From Verrucomicrobiota bacterium (lineage in GTDB: Bacteria; Verrucomicrobiota; Verrucomicrobiia; Limisphaerales; UBA1096), in NCBI GenBank assembly GCA_003972865.1, contig QOAX01000208.1, positions 1 to 8,938 of the forward strand: a DNA stretch of 8,938 nucleotides, read 5' to 3'. Under the pieces are notes generated by a model. It had not been told where the DNA came from, searched no databases, and saw nothing but the letters and a program-made list of their open reading frames with translations. Positions 1 to 6,309 of the stretch are shown here, piece by piece. Made by a program: the position numbers and the translations under genes. Positions within the stretch are counted from its first letter, which is position 1, and every line of letters starts with the position of its first letter.

Positions 1-781
1 CCACCGGCACGCCCAGGCCGGCGAGCGTTTTGCCGAACCAGCGGAAGTCCTCCGCGCTGAGTTTCTGATTGCAGAGCGGGTCGCCGGCGTAAGCGTCGAA
101 CCCGGCGGAGACGATCACGAGGTCGGGGCCGTACGCCTTCAGATCGGCGACGGCGCGCTCGGCGATCTTTCGGTAATCCTCGCGCGGCAGACCGGGCCGG
201 GCGGTGTAGTTGCGGCAGTTGTCGAACGACTCGGTGCCGGTGCCGGGGTAGGCGGGGTGTTGGTGGATGGAAAAGAACGCCACACCATCACGCTTGGCCA
301 AAATGTCCTCGGTGCCGTTGCCGTGATGCACGTCGAAGTCAAACACGGCGATTTTTTTCGAGCCGGTTGCCTTGGCCTCGAGCGCGGCGATTGCCACCGA
401 GCCGAGGTAGCAAAACCCCATCGCGCGTTCCTTGGTGGCGTGATGGCCCGGCGGACGCAACAGGCTGAAGTTCGGCTTGCCGGCCCTGGCGAGCTCGACC
501 GCCTTGAGTGCGCCGCCGGCGCTGCGCAGGGCGTGGTCGCGGATGCCCTCGTGGTAGGCGGTGTCGCCGTCGAAGTCGTGCGGCTCGGCCAGTCGCTGAA
601 AGTGGTTGGTCGAGTGGGCGCGCAGCACCCTGGCCTTGGGCGCGGGCTCCGGCTTGTGCCACTCAAGCTTGAGGCCGGTTTGTGCCTTGAGTTTCTTGAC
701 CGGGCCGCTGACGCGTAACGGCCGCTCCGGGTGACCGGGCGAGTGGTAGGCGGTGCAGCGTTCGTCGGTGATGATGGTCAT
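1..781 (-). CDS. Histone deacetylase family protein (HDAC/AcuC/acetylpolyamine amidohydrolase type), C-terminus beyond window
   Basis: This is a zinc-dependent amidohydrolase of the HDAC superfamily, which removes acetyl groups from acetyl-lysine or acetylated polyamines; the bacterial substrate cannot be read from sequence. The 260 visible residues carry the family motifs in order: RPPGHHA (108-114, with the catalytic His pair 113-114), GFCYLGSVAIAA (122-133), FDFDVHHGNGTED (148-159, with zinc ligands Asp150 and His152), the loop HPAYPGTG (175-182), and SAGFDAYAGDPL (225-236, with third ligand Asp229). The GFCY motif is followed by Leu-Gly-Ser where most relatives have Phe-Asn-Asn. Full-length relatives have roughly 300-350 residues, so the missing part should hold the last helices and the active-site Tyr loop. 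The start is the ATG at 781-779; no in-frame start lies just upstream and no Shine-Dalgarno is visible. No signal peptide is seen, so it is cytoplasmic. It is divergent from the gene at 887. Family assignment is firm, substrate unknown. Confidence 0.95.
   Translation of the reverse strand, partial: MTIITDERCTAYHSPGHPERPLRVSGPVKKLKAQTGLKLEWHKPEPAPKARVLRAHSTNHFQRLAEPHDFDGDTAYHEGIRDHALRSAGGALKAVELARAGKPNFSLLRPPGHHATKERAMGFCYLGSVAIAALEAKATGSKKIAVFDFDVHHGNGTEDILAKRDGVAFFSIHQHPAYPGTGTESFDNCRNYTARPGLPREDYRKIAERAVADLKAYGPDLVIVSAGFDAYAGDPLCNQKLSAEDFRWFGKTLAGLGVPV
291..301. repeat. Copy of the TTGGCCAA iterated palindrome inside the HDAC-family gene
   Basis: The core TTGGCCAA at 294-301 is preceded by CGC. 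On the gene strand it reads TTG GCC AAG CGT, giving Leu-Ala-Lys-Arg (residues 161-164). It is one of seven exact cores in the window. Confidence 0.7.
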
Positions 782-802
782 TTCACTGAGGGGGTAAGTT
801 AG

Positions 803-816
803 CGCTTGGCCAAGCG
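803..816. repeat. Perfect 14-bp palindrome CGCTTGGCCAAGCG between divergent genes
   Basis: This is a full copy of the iterated palindrome (core TTGGCCAA at 806-813), lying 22 bp upstream of the HDAC-family ATG and about 70 bp upstream of the likely start of the plus-strand gene. A one-mismatch copy follows at 856-863 (TTGGCCAG). The divergent position would suit an operator, but the same sequence also occurs inside genes, so the position alone is weak evidence for regulation. Confidence 0.7.
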
Positions 817-886
817 AATGAAAAGCATCCGTCCGTTAATTTGCATTTGCGCTGCTTGGCCAGGCGGGGCAGTCTTCGGCCTTCCA

Positions 887-1633
887 ATGATGACAACGTT
901 TCTCATCCTTGGCCCCTTTGTTATTGTGTGGGCGGTTGCGGCGCTTTTTTATGCGCTGGGCCACCGCCGTGCGCGGCAGGTGCGACTCGACGAGATCACC
1001 TTCGCGCGCAGCGTGCGGCAGCGGCTGGTGCCGTCGGTCTTCAGCCGGCCGCTCACTTGGCTGGCGGTCCGGTCGCGTAACCCGGAGGATGTCGCCCGCT
1101 CGATGGGCCTTGGCGACCTGCATCCGTGCGCCTGTGCCGAGGCGCTGGCCGATCCCGATGCCGGGCGGCTGTTTGTCTCGCCGCCGGTCAATGGCTGGGT
1201 GGTGGTCATGGGGGGGCCGTTGCCCGACCCCTCGGAGGACATCGACGCCTGCTACCGGTTTCTCGCCGACATGAGCGGGCGGCTGGGCCATCTGCAGTTT
1301 TTTCACGGCAACCCGGCGCTGGGCCACCATGCCTGGGCCAGGCTGATCGAGCGGAAGGTCATCCGGGCCTACGCGTGGACCGGCGAGACGGCCTGGAACC
1401 AGGGCAAGCCGACGCGGGCCGAGCAGAAGACCGGCATGTGCTGTTTTGACTATCTTGCGGCTGGCGATGAGGAATCTTATCAGCAGTGGGAGATTGTCGG
1501 CGCGAACGTGGATCGGCTGCCGGTGCTGGCCTCGATCTGGAGCGTGGACCCGGTGGTGTTCGAGGACGCGGCAATGCGGTTGAAGCCGGGCTGGACCGGC
1601 CGTTTGCCGGTGCGCCGTTCCGAGATCAATTGA
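887..1633 (+). CDS. Membrane-anchored protein of unknown function
   Basis: Of 248 residues, positions 2-24 form one hydrophobic helix (TTFLILGPFVIVWAVAALFY) followed by the basic stretch HRRARQVR. This predicts an N-terminal anchor with the remaining 220 residues in the cytoplasm. The soluble part has a compact, conserved-looking core: SRPLTWLAVRSRNPEDV (53-69), LFVSPPVNGWVVVMGGPLPDPSEDID (95-120), LQFFHGNPALGHHAW (136-150), AYAWTGETAWNQG (161-173) and MCCFDY (184-189). Runs rich in Trp, Gly and Asn suggest a mixed alpha/beta fold. I do not recognise a named domain and see no catalytic signature. The start is uncertain: in-frame ATGs lie at 818, 887 and 890. I prefer 887 because the anchor begins there and the upstream stretch carries two copies of the iterated palindrome typical of intergenic DNA here. 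It is first in a four-gene run, 24 bp ahead of the next. Confidence 0.8.
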   Translation: MMTTFLILGPFVIVWAVAALFYALGHRRARQVRLDEITFARSVRQRLVPSVFSRPLTWLAVRSRNPEDVARSMGLGDLHPCACAEALADPDAGRLFVSPPVNGWVVVMGGPLPDPSEDIDACYRFLADMSGRLGHLQFFHGNPALGHHAWARLIERKVIRAYAWTGETAWNQGKPTRAEQKTGMCCFDYLAAGDEESYQQWEIVGANVDRLPVLASIWSVDPVVFEDAAMRLKPGWTGRLPVRRSEIN

Positions 1634-1640
1634 CCGCCAC

Positions 1641-1653
1641 CTGGCCAAGCGCT
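1641..1653. repeat. Iterated-palindrome copy (CTGGCCAAGCGCT) in the 24-bp gap between two genes
   Basis: A one-mismatch core with the AAGCGCT right arm fills half of the 1634-1657 spacer and ends 4 bp before the next ATG, where a Shine-Dalgarno would be expected. No Shine-Dalgarno is present. Confidence 0.55.
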
Positions 1654-1657
1654 CCCG

Positions 1658-1924
1658 ATGACGCCCGACGAATGCCCGAACTGCGGCGCGGATCTTCCGG
1701 CCAAGGCGCGCGCCTGCCCCGAGTGCGGCGCCTGCCCGGACACTGGCTGGGCCGACGAGGCGCAATACGAGTCCACCCACCTGCCGGAGGAGGAGTTCGA
1801 CTACGACGACTTTGTGACGCGGGAGTTTGGGCAGGGCGGGCGGCCGAGGGGCAAACGCCTGCACTGGCTCTGGGTTGGGGCGGCCATCCTGCTGATTCTG
1901 TTTTTCCTGACGCGCGCCTGGTGA
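1658..1924 (+). CDS. Small zinc-ribbon protein with C-terminal membrane helix
   Basis: This 88-residue protein starts with a treble-clef or zinc-ribbon unit: CPNCG at 6-10 and CPECG at 20-24, two CxxC pairs ten residues apart that can bind one zinc ion. A further Cys follows at 26. An acidic linker (about 36-52, EEEFDYDDF) leads to a basic patch (RPRGKR) and a hydrophobic helix near the C-terminus (WLWVGAAILLILFFLT) that ends three residues before the stop. The topology therefore resembles a tail-anchored protein with the ribbon in the cytoplasm. Zinc-ribbon plus one helix is common in small uncharacterised bacterial proteins, and the function is unknown. The ATG at 1658 is the only sensible start because the ribbon begins at once. 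It sits between the anchored protein at 887 and the lipoprotein at 1980, probably in one transcript, so an envelope-linked role is a reasonable inference. Confidence 0.85.
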   Translation: MTPDECPNCGADLPAKARACPECGACPDTGWADEAQYESTHLPEEEFDYDDFVTREFGQGGRPRGKRLHWLWVGAAILLILFFLTRAW

Positions 1925-1979
1925 GTGATTGCGGGCTTTACAAACCGCCCCCGGGCTCGCAGGGTTTCGGGCGTTGTTG

Positions 1980-2390
1980 ATGAGGTGGTTTTGTTTCATT
2001 GGTGCGTGTCTTTCCCTGTTGGCGGGGTGTACCACCAGCACCATCACCAACCTCACACCGCGCGAGCTGCCCTGGAGCCAAACCGGGCTGTACCTGGTCG
2101 AGGCGATGTACCAGAGCAACCAGCGCACGCTCGACTCGGCCTCGATCAAGCCGATCGTGATCTTCAACAACCAGGCCTTCCCTATGCGGCAAACCCAGCT
2201 CACCCAGGGCCGTTGGGAGACGCTGGTGCCGATCCCCGACGGCACGCGGGTCATCAACTACCATTTCAAGTTCGACTACGAATACAGCGCGGTGCTCATG
2301 CGCGGCGCCGACAGCAAGCTTTCGCCGCCGTACCAGCTCCAGATTGTCGATGAATCCACCACCGGCAACCTGCTGATGCTGCGGGAATAA
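1980..2390 (+). CDS. Small lipoprotein of unknown function
   Basis: The 136-residue product begins MRWFCFIGACLSLLAGCTTS, a typical type II signal peptide with lipobox LLAGC and modified Cys17, so it should be a lipid-anchored envelope protein of about 120 residues. The mature part alternates short hydrophobic and polar stretches: SQTGLYLVEAMYQSNQ, IKPIVIFNNQAFPM, RWETLVPIPDGTRVINYHFKFDYEY, and then SKLSPPYQLQIVDES. This pattern predicts a beta-sandwich, Ig-like fold. I recall similar lipoproteins in Verrucomicrobia but know no function. An in-frame TTG exists at 1929, but the ATG at 1980 gives the proper signal peptide. No Shine-Dalgarno is seen. The gene lies 55 bp after the zinc-ribbon gene and 12 bp before the next, consistent with a shared transcript. 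Confidence 0.85.
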   Translation: MRWFCFIGACLSLLAGCTTSTITNLTPRELPWSQTGLYLVEAMYQSNQRTLDSASIKPIVIFNNQAFPMRQTQLTQGRWETLVPIPDGTRVINYHFKFDYEYSAVLMRGADSKLSPPYQLQIVDESTTGNLLMLRE

Positions 2391-2402
2391 CCGATTGACA
2401 CC

Positions 2403-2624
2403 ATGCAACGCGTCAAGCTTTTCAAGGGACTGGAAACCGAGGTCGAGGCACTCGAGCAGCAGATCAACGCCTGGGCCGAGAGCGAGGGGGCGAAGATCCT
2501 CCAGATAAACGGCACCATCGCCACACAGAGCTACAACCCGACCGCCAAGGCGGGAAGTTCACTTCAAGGGAATGTCGCCACGCCCTCCGACGTTCTGATC
2601 ACTGTCCTGTACGAAAAGGACTGA
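2403..2624 (+). CDS. Small conserved-looking hypothetical protein (73 aa)
   Basis: The product is a soluble 73-residue protein with no signal or membrane segment. The order of secondary structure appears to be a short strand (QRVKLFKG), a helix with heptad-like hydrophobic spacing (LETEVEALEQQINAWAESEG), strand (AKILQINGTIATQS), a flexible Gly/Ser/Ala loop, and a final strand (SDVLITVLYEKD), i.e. a small alpha/beta unit that could dimerise. Similar small proteins with the ending DVL-VLYE occur, as far as I recall, in Planctomycetes and Verrucomicrobia, with no known role. The start is the ATG at 2403, 12 bp after the lipoprotein stop, without a Shine-Dalgarno. It is the last gene of the plus-strand run and ends 30 bp from the convergent haem-protein gene. 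Clean amino-acid composition and tight packing support a real gene. Confidence 0.75.
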   Translation: MQRVKLFKGLETEVEALEQQINAWAESEGAKILQINGTIATQSYNPTAKAGSSLQGNVATPSDVLITVLYEKD

Positions 2625-2632
2625 CCGCGCCG

Positions 2633-2654
2633 CTTGGCCAAGTGCCTGGCCAAG
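2633..2654. terminator. Hairpin from two inverted copies of the iterated motif, between convergent genes
   Basis: CTTGGCCA (2633-2640) and TGGCCAAG (2647-2654) form an 8-bp stem with the 6-nt loop AGTGCC; a G-T pair can extend it by one. It fills most of the 30-bp gap and abuts the stop codon of the minus-strand gene (TGA at 2657-2655). Position and symmetry suit a bidirectional terminator, but neither side has a T-run, so intrinsic termination is not assured. The same arrangement is known for uptake-sequence pairs in Pasteurellaceae and Neisseria. Confidence 0.5.
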
Positions 2655-5600
2655 TCACTCATCCAGTGCGCGCAGCAGCTCGATCTGGTCGAACCACGCC
2701 GGGCCACCCAATGCCGTGGGAGCGATGCCGGTCAGTGTCAGGTTGCCGAAATCCTTCCACAAATCCCGGGTGACCACCGTCCATTCGGTCGGCCGTTTTT
2801 CCGACACGCGGGTGGCCTGCCAGTCGGAGGTGTTTTTACCGCTGTAATAGCGCCGCTCCGGGCTGCCGGACGAGGGCCACGCGCCGTTGTCGGCCAGTTC
2901 CACCATCACGCCGGCCGCCTGGGGCGCCTTCCACGCCAGGCGCAGGTAGCGGTACTCGCCCGGGCCGGGGTTTTCCCGGATGCGAAACGCCCAGCCCGGG
3001 ATGCGCTTTGAGTGCCGCTGCAACGGCGTGATACGCAGCGACGCCGAGCCGCTGTGCTTGTCGCCGGTCACGACCGTTGCCGAGCCGCCGCCTTCCGTGA
3101 GCAGACCGGCAAATGCCGGGCTGTCGTCGAACAGCACCTGCCGCGTCGGTGGCTGCCGCAGCCAGGCGATCACGTTGGCCACGTCGCTCGGCTTCAGGGC
3201 TACCGCGAGCGACTCCGGCATGAGCGACACGTCGAGCGACTTCAACGACTTGATGTCCTTTCGCAGCACGTCCAGCCGCACGCCACCTGTCAGGGCCAGC
3301 GTCAGGCTCGCCGCCGACTCGCCGGCGAGCACACCGCTCAACACCCGCCCGTCGGTGGTCTCAACCGTGTACGTCTCATGGCCGGCGACGATCACCGCGC
3401 TGGGCGCGAGGATGTCCTGCACGATGGTCTCCTCGGCGCGGCGAAACTCCGACGTCAAGTCCGGCCCCACCGCGAAACCGATCCCGTGCGCGCGGTGGCA
3501 GGTGGCGCAATGTTGGCTGAATGTCGTTTGTCCGGCGCCCGTGTCGCGCTTGGCTTTTAGCGCGGTGACGAATCGTTGCAGCGTCGCGTCGTCCACCGGC
3601 TTGAGCGTTGCAAACAGCACCCGCGCCCGCTTGGCCAAGCCGGCTTTTTTTTGCCCGAGCAACGCGGTGCGCTGAACGGCGTTGAGCGCGGAGGGGGCCA
3701 GTTTGTTCTGCTCCATTGCCGACACGACGGCGGGCAGATGGTCGCTACGGGCGAAGGCCATCTCGAGGATGGCGCGGCGCACCGGCGGCGTGGCGGCGGG
3801 GTAGGCGTCGAGCAGGCTGGTGGCGATCGCGTCGTCGTTTTCCGAGGCCAAGCCGCGCACGGCCGCCAGGCGGAGCTCGGCCGGCAACTGCACGTTGGCC
3901 ACGTCGCGGAGCGCCTTGGCCAAGCGCTCTTTCCGCTCGGCCGCGTTTTCGAGTTTGAGTACGCGGGTCAGATCGAGCGCGGCGACCCGCACCTCCCCTT
4001 CGCCGCTTGTGGCGAGCCGCATCAACGCTTCACGGGGCGCGTCGCCGATCGTGAGCGTGGTGGCGGATTTGAACGGCGCGCGCAGTCCCTTCAGGCATTC
4101 GAGTTGCAGCCCCGGGTCGTCGAGTCCGCCCAAGAGAGCGATCACGCCGGAAAACTCCTCCGGGTTTTTTCGGGAGGCCGCTGCGCTGCAAAGGCGGCGG
4201 ACCAGCCCGCGCGCCTGGCCAAGCGCATCCAGCTTGTCCGACAGCAGGGCCTTGAGCATTTGGCCGGCGCGGTTGCCGAGCGAGCTGAGAATCGCTCTGT
4301 CAAGCCACGCCTCTTCCCCGTGGCGCCTGGCCAAGACAGCGAGCGTGTGGAGTGATTCGGTGCCGTCGTTTTCGCCAAGCGAAAGAGCCAGTTGTAGCCG
4401 GACGACCGGCGACTCGTCATTGGCCAGGCGCAGCGAGGCGGCGAGCAGGTGTTCGCTTTCGCCGAACCGCCGTTCGGCCAGACGCAACGCGTGCCGCCGC
4501 ACGCCGGGTTCGCCGTGGCCAAGCGCGGTGGCGAGCGTGTTGTCGTTGAGTTGCCCGAGGCCGTCGAGCGTGTAAAGCGCGTTGACGGCTGCTGCGGTGT
4601 CGTCCGGCGGCAGGGCGATCCCGGCCAGTCGGGCGCCGCGCTCGAGCAACAGTCGGCGCGCGGTTTGGCGTCGCCAAAAACGCGGGCTGGCGACTTCGCG
4701 AGCCAGCGCGGCGTTGCCGAGCTTGGCCAGGTTGGGCGACTGCGGCTTGGGCATGTCGTTGTGCACGAGCCGCCAGACGCGGCCGTGGTTCTTGCCGTCG
4801 TCGAGGCCGTATTGCTGCTGCAAATAACGGGGGATCGCGGAGTAGTCCTCGATGATTTCGCGGTAAAAATCGGCGATGTAAATGCCGCCCGCCGGGCCGA
4901 TCGAGAGGTGAATCGGATGAAACCAAATGTCGCCCGATGCGAGGAACTCCGATTTCGCCTCGTCCGCTGTTCGCCGAATGTTGAGCAGGATGCCGTCGCG
5001 TTGCAGCTCGGCGCGATGGACAAGGTTTTGCGCCGGGGCACAGGCGAGGATTTGGCCGATCAAGCCGGGCAGGGCGGAGTCCTGATAGACGAGCGGCGAG
5101 CAGGCGGAGGTGAAGTAGCCATTGGGGATCGACTCGGCGGCCCCGTAGTGGTCGCGGTAATATTTGCCGAAGCCGGGATCGTCGGCACGTTTGGTGCGCC
5201 ACGGGTGCGGCTGGCTGATGGGGAACGCGGTGTTGTAGTTGGCGGCGTTGCGGCGCGAGGCGCGAACCGCGATGTCGCGGTTGCGCGACAGGTAACGCCA
5301 CGGCAGCGGCGCGACCTGGATGCCGGTTGTGCCGGTGGAGATCACGAAGCGGTCGCCATCAGCGTTGAAGGTGAAGCCGTACGTGCCGGTGTGGCCACTG
5401 ACCGGCTCGATCGCCGAGCCGTCCGGCTTGATCCGAAATCCGGTGACCGGAATATCGACCGGCGCGGAGAGGTGCGGGCCGGTGATGCGGCCGCCCTGTC
5501 CGCCGTCGATGTAAATCCAGTTGTCCGGCCCCCACTGCGGCGAGTTGATGCGGCGCTCAATGACGCCGAACCTGAAGCCGGTGAACAGTTTCTCACGCAC

Positions 5601-6134
5601 CTCCGCCCGGCCATCGCCATTGCGGTCGGCGAGGAAAACGATGTCCGGCGCGCAGACGGCGATGATCCCGCCGCGCGCGGGGCAGATGCCGAGACAGGCC
5701 GGCAGTCCGTCCGCCCAAACCTCGGCGCGATCCATCGTGCCGTCGCCGTCGTCGTCAATCATCTTTTTGACCGTGCCAAGCTGCTCGGCCTCGGCGCGGC
5801 GCATGGCGTCCTCGTTGGCGGCGATGCGCCGGACGACGCGGTCGAGTTTGCCGGTCTTGTTCAGTTCCTCGATGTCGTATTGGCCCTCGCGGTTGTAGCC
5901 GTGGAGTTCGCTGACGAAGAGGTTGCCGTGCGCGTCCCAGCAGACGCCGGAGGGCTGACGGATCAGCGGCTCGGCGGCAACCAGTTCCAGCCGGAAGCCG
6001 TCCGGCAACTGCACCCGCTTGGCACTCTCCGCGGGGGAGAGCGGCTTGGGGGCATCGGCCGGTTTCGAGATTTGGCCAAGCGCTTGGCCGGCGATGGCAA
6101 CTACTCCGGCGATCAGGAAAAATTGTTTCATCAT
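2655..6134 (-). CDS. PVC-type exported haem-binding dehydrogenase-like protein (propeller, HEAT-like repeats, CXXCH)
   Basis: The 1159-residue product begins with a Sec signal peptide (MMKQFFLIAGVVAIAGQALG, about 1-21). Residues about 40-460 match the family described as a putative membrane-bound dehydrogenase domain of Pirellula/Verrucomicrobium type (TIGR02604-like). It has propeller-like segments (GVCWDAHGNLFVSE, NSPQWGPDNWIYIDGG, SIGPAGGIYIADFY) and two calcium-loop-like motifs (DDDGDGTMD 127-135; DRNGDGRAE 170-178). Residues about 470-840 are helical HEAT-like repeats. A TIGR02603-like cytochrome c domain follows: CATCH at 876-880, GPDLT at 890-894 and the probable axial Met972 in SLMPE. 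The last 160 residues look like a carbohydrate-binding beta-sandwich ending FDQIELLRALDE. It is inferred to oxidise a sugar or other polyol outside the cytoplasm and pass electrons through haem c; the substrate is unproven. Start: ATG 6134 or the adjacent ATG 6131, with a weak GGA just upstream. It converges on the small-gene cluster. Confidence 0.92.
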   Translation of the reverse strand: MMKQFFLIAGVVAIAGQALGQISKPADAPKPLSPAESAKRVQLPDGFRLELVAAEPLIRQPSGVCWDAHGNLFVSELHGYNREGQYDIEELNKTGKLDRVVRRIAANEDAMRRAEAEQLGTVKKMIDDDGDGTMDRAEVWADGLPACLGICPARGGIIAVCAPDIVFLADRNGDGRAEVREKLFTGFRFGVIERRINSPQWGPDNWIYIDGGQGGRITGPHLSAPVDIPVTGFRIKPDGSAIEPVSGHTGTYGFTFNADGDRFVISTGTTGIQVAPLPWRYLSRNRDIAVRASRRNAANYNTAFPISQPHPWRTKRADDPGFGKYYRDHYGAAESIPNGYFTSACSPLVYQDSALPGLIGQILACAPAQNLVHRAELQRDGILLNIRRTADEAKSEFLASGDIWFHPIHLSIGPAGGIYIADFYREIIEDYSAIPRYLQQQYGLDDGKNHGRVWRLVHNDMPKPQSPNLAKLGNAALAREVASPRFWRRQTARRLLLERGARLAGIALPPDDTAAAVNALYTLDGLGQLNDNTLATALGHGEPGVRRHALRLAERRFGESEHLLAASLRLANDESPVVRLQLALSLGENDGTESLHTLAVLARRHGEEAWLDRAILSSLGNRAGQMLKALLSDKLDALGQARGLVRRLCSAAASRKNPEEFSGVIALLGGLDDPGLQLECLKGLRAPFKSATTLTIGDAPREALMRLATSGEGEVRVAALDLTRVLKLENAAERKERLAKALRDVANVQLPAELRLAAVRGLASENDDAIATSLLDAYPAATPPVRRAILEMAFARSDHLPAVVSAMEQNKLAPSALNAVQRTALLGQKKAGLAKRARVLFATLKPVDDATLQRFVTALKAKRDTGAGQTTFSQHCATCHRAHGIGFAVGPDLTSEFRRAEETIVQDILAPSAVIVAGHETYTVETTDGRVLSGVLAGESAASLTLALTGGVRLDVLRKDIKSLKSLDVSLMPESLAVALKPSDVANVIAWLRQPPTRQVLFDDSPAFAGLLTEGGGSATVVTGDKHSGSASLRITPLQRHSKRIPGWAFRIRENPGPGEYRYLRLAWKAPQAAGVMVELADNGAWPSSGSPERRYYSGKNTSDWQATRVSEKRPTEWTVVTRDLWKDFGNLTLTGIAPTALGGPAWFDQIELLRALDE
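3629..3640. repeat. Perfect 12-bp palindrome GCTTGGCCAAGC inside the haem-protein gene
   Basis: This copy of the iterated motif (core 3631-3638) reads GGC TTG GCC AAG CGG on the gene strand (Gly-Leu-Ala-Lys-Arg), in the stretch before the haem domain. Confidence 0.7.
3915..3928. repeat. Iterated-palindrome copy CTTGGCCAAGCGCT inside the haem-protein gene
   Basis: An exact core at 3916-3923 carries an intact right arm AAGCGCT. On the gene strand it encodes Arg-Leu-Ala-Lys-Ala in the HEAT-like region. One-mismatch copies in the same gene lie at 4215-4222, 4327-4334, 4420-4427, 4515-4522 and 4723-4730. Confidence 0.65.
6072..6091. repeat. Double iterated palindrome within the signal-peptide coding region
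   Basis: Two motif copies share the centre AAGCGCTT. The stretch GGCCAAGCGCTTGGCC (6074-6089) is a perfect 16-bp palindrome, flanked on the left by a further T that completes an exact core at 6072-6079. In the haem-protein gene it encodes Ala-Gly-Gln-Ala-Leu-Gly-Gln at the probable signal-peptidase cleavage site. Confidence 0.7.
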
Positions 6135-6309
6135 GCGATCCAATGGATGGCCGCAGCGTAGCTACCGCCACCCCGAAGCCAAGCCAAAGCCATCGCCCGC
6201 GCTTGCAAGCGCTTGGCCGGGGCTGATGTTTGCCAGTGAGTTTATTGCTGGCCACAGGGTGGAGCCGGATGTAAACCTGTTGTGCCGAAACAGTAACTCA
6301 CCTTGCCAG
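6135..6309. other. Divergent intergenic region between haem protein and methyltransferase
   Basis: This 175-bp region must hold the promoters and 5' leaders of both flanking genes. I looked for -35/-10 pairs on both strands and found none convincing. It holds palindromes at 6199-6216 and a small run of AAGCC units at 6176-6191. An in-frame ATG at 6226 could extend the methyltransferase by 28 residues, but nothing in that stretch looks protein-like. Confidence 0.5.
6199..6216. repeat. Overlapping palindromes GCGCTTGCAAGCGC and CAAGCGCTTG
   Basis: A perfect 14-bp palindrome (6199-6212) overlaps a second of 10 bp (6206-6215), which runs into a further motif half (CGCTTGGCCGG to 6220). It lies about 65 bp upstream of the haem-protein ATG and about 95 bp upstream of the methyltransferase ATG. 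It is either a variant of the window-wide iterated palindrome or an operator. Confidence 0.6.

Noticed and set aside
836..2257. A 473-codon open frame on the minus strand, opposite the small-gene cluster
   Set aside because: It crosses three plus-strand genes that have sensible features (membrane helix, zinc ribbon, lipobox). Its own translation is Arg/Pro/His-rich and featureless.
3171..3907. A 17-bp exact direct repeat, CACGTTGGCCACGTCGC, at 3171-3187 and 3891-3907
   Set aside because: Both copies encode Asp-Val-Ala-Asn-Val in the same frame and include a near-copy of the iterated motif. Nothing suggests a mobile-element or recombination boundary.
4449..6161. A 570-codon open frame on the plus strand, antisense to the haem-protein gene
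   Set aside because: It mirrors the codons of the clearly real minus-strand gene. High GC at third positions removes stops from the opposite strand, and the translation is rich in Arg, Val, Gly and Ala with no recognisable motif.
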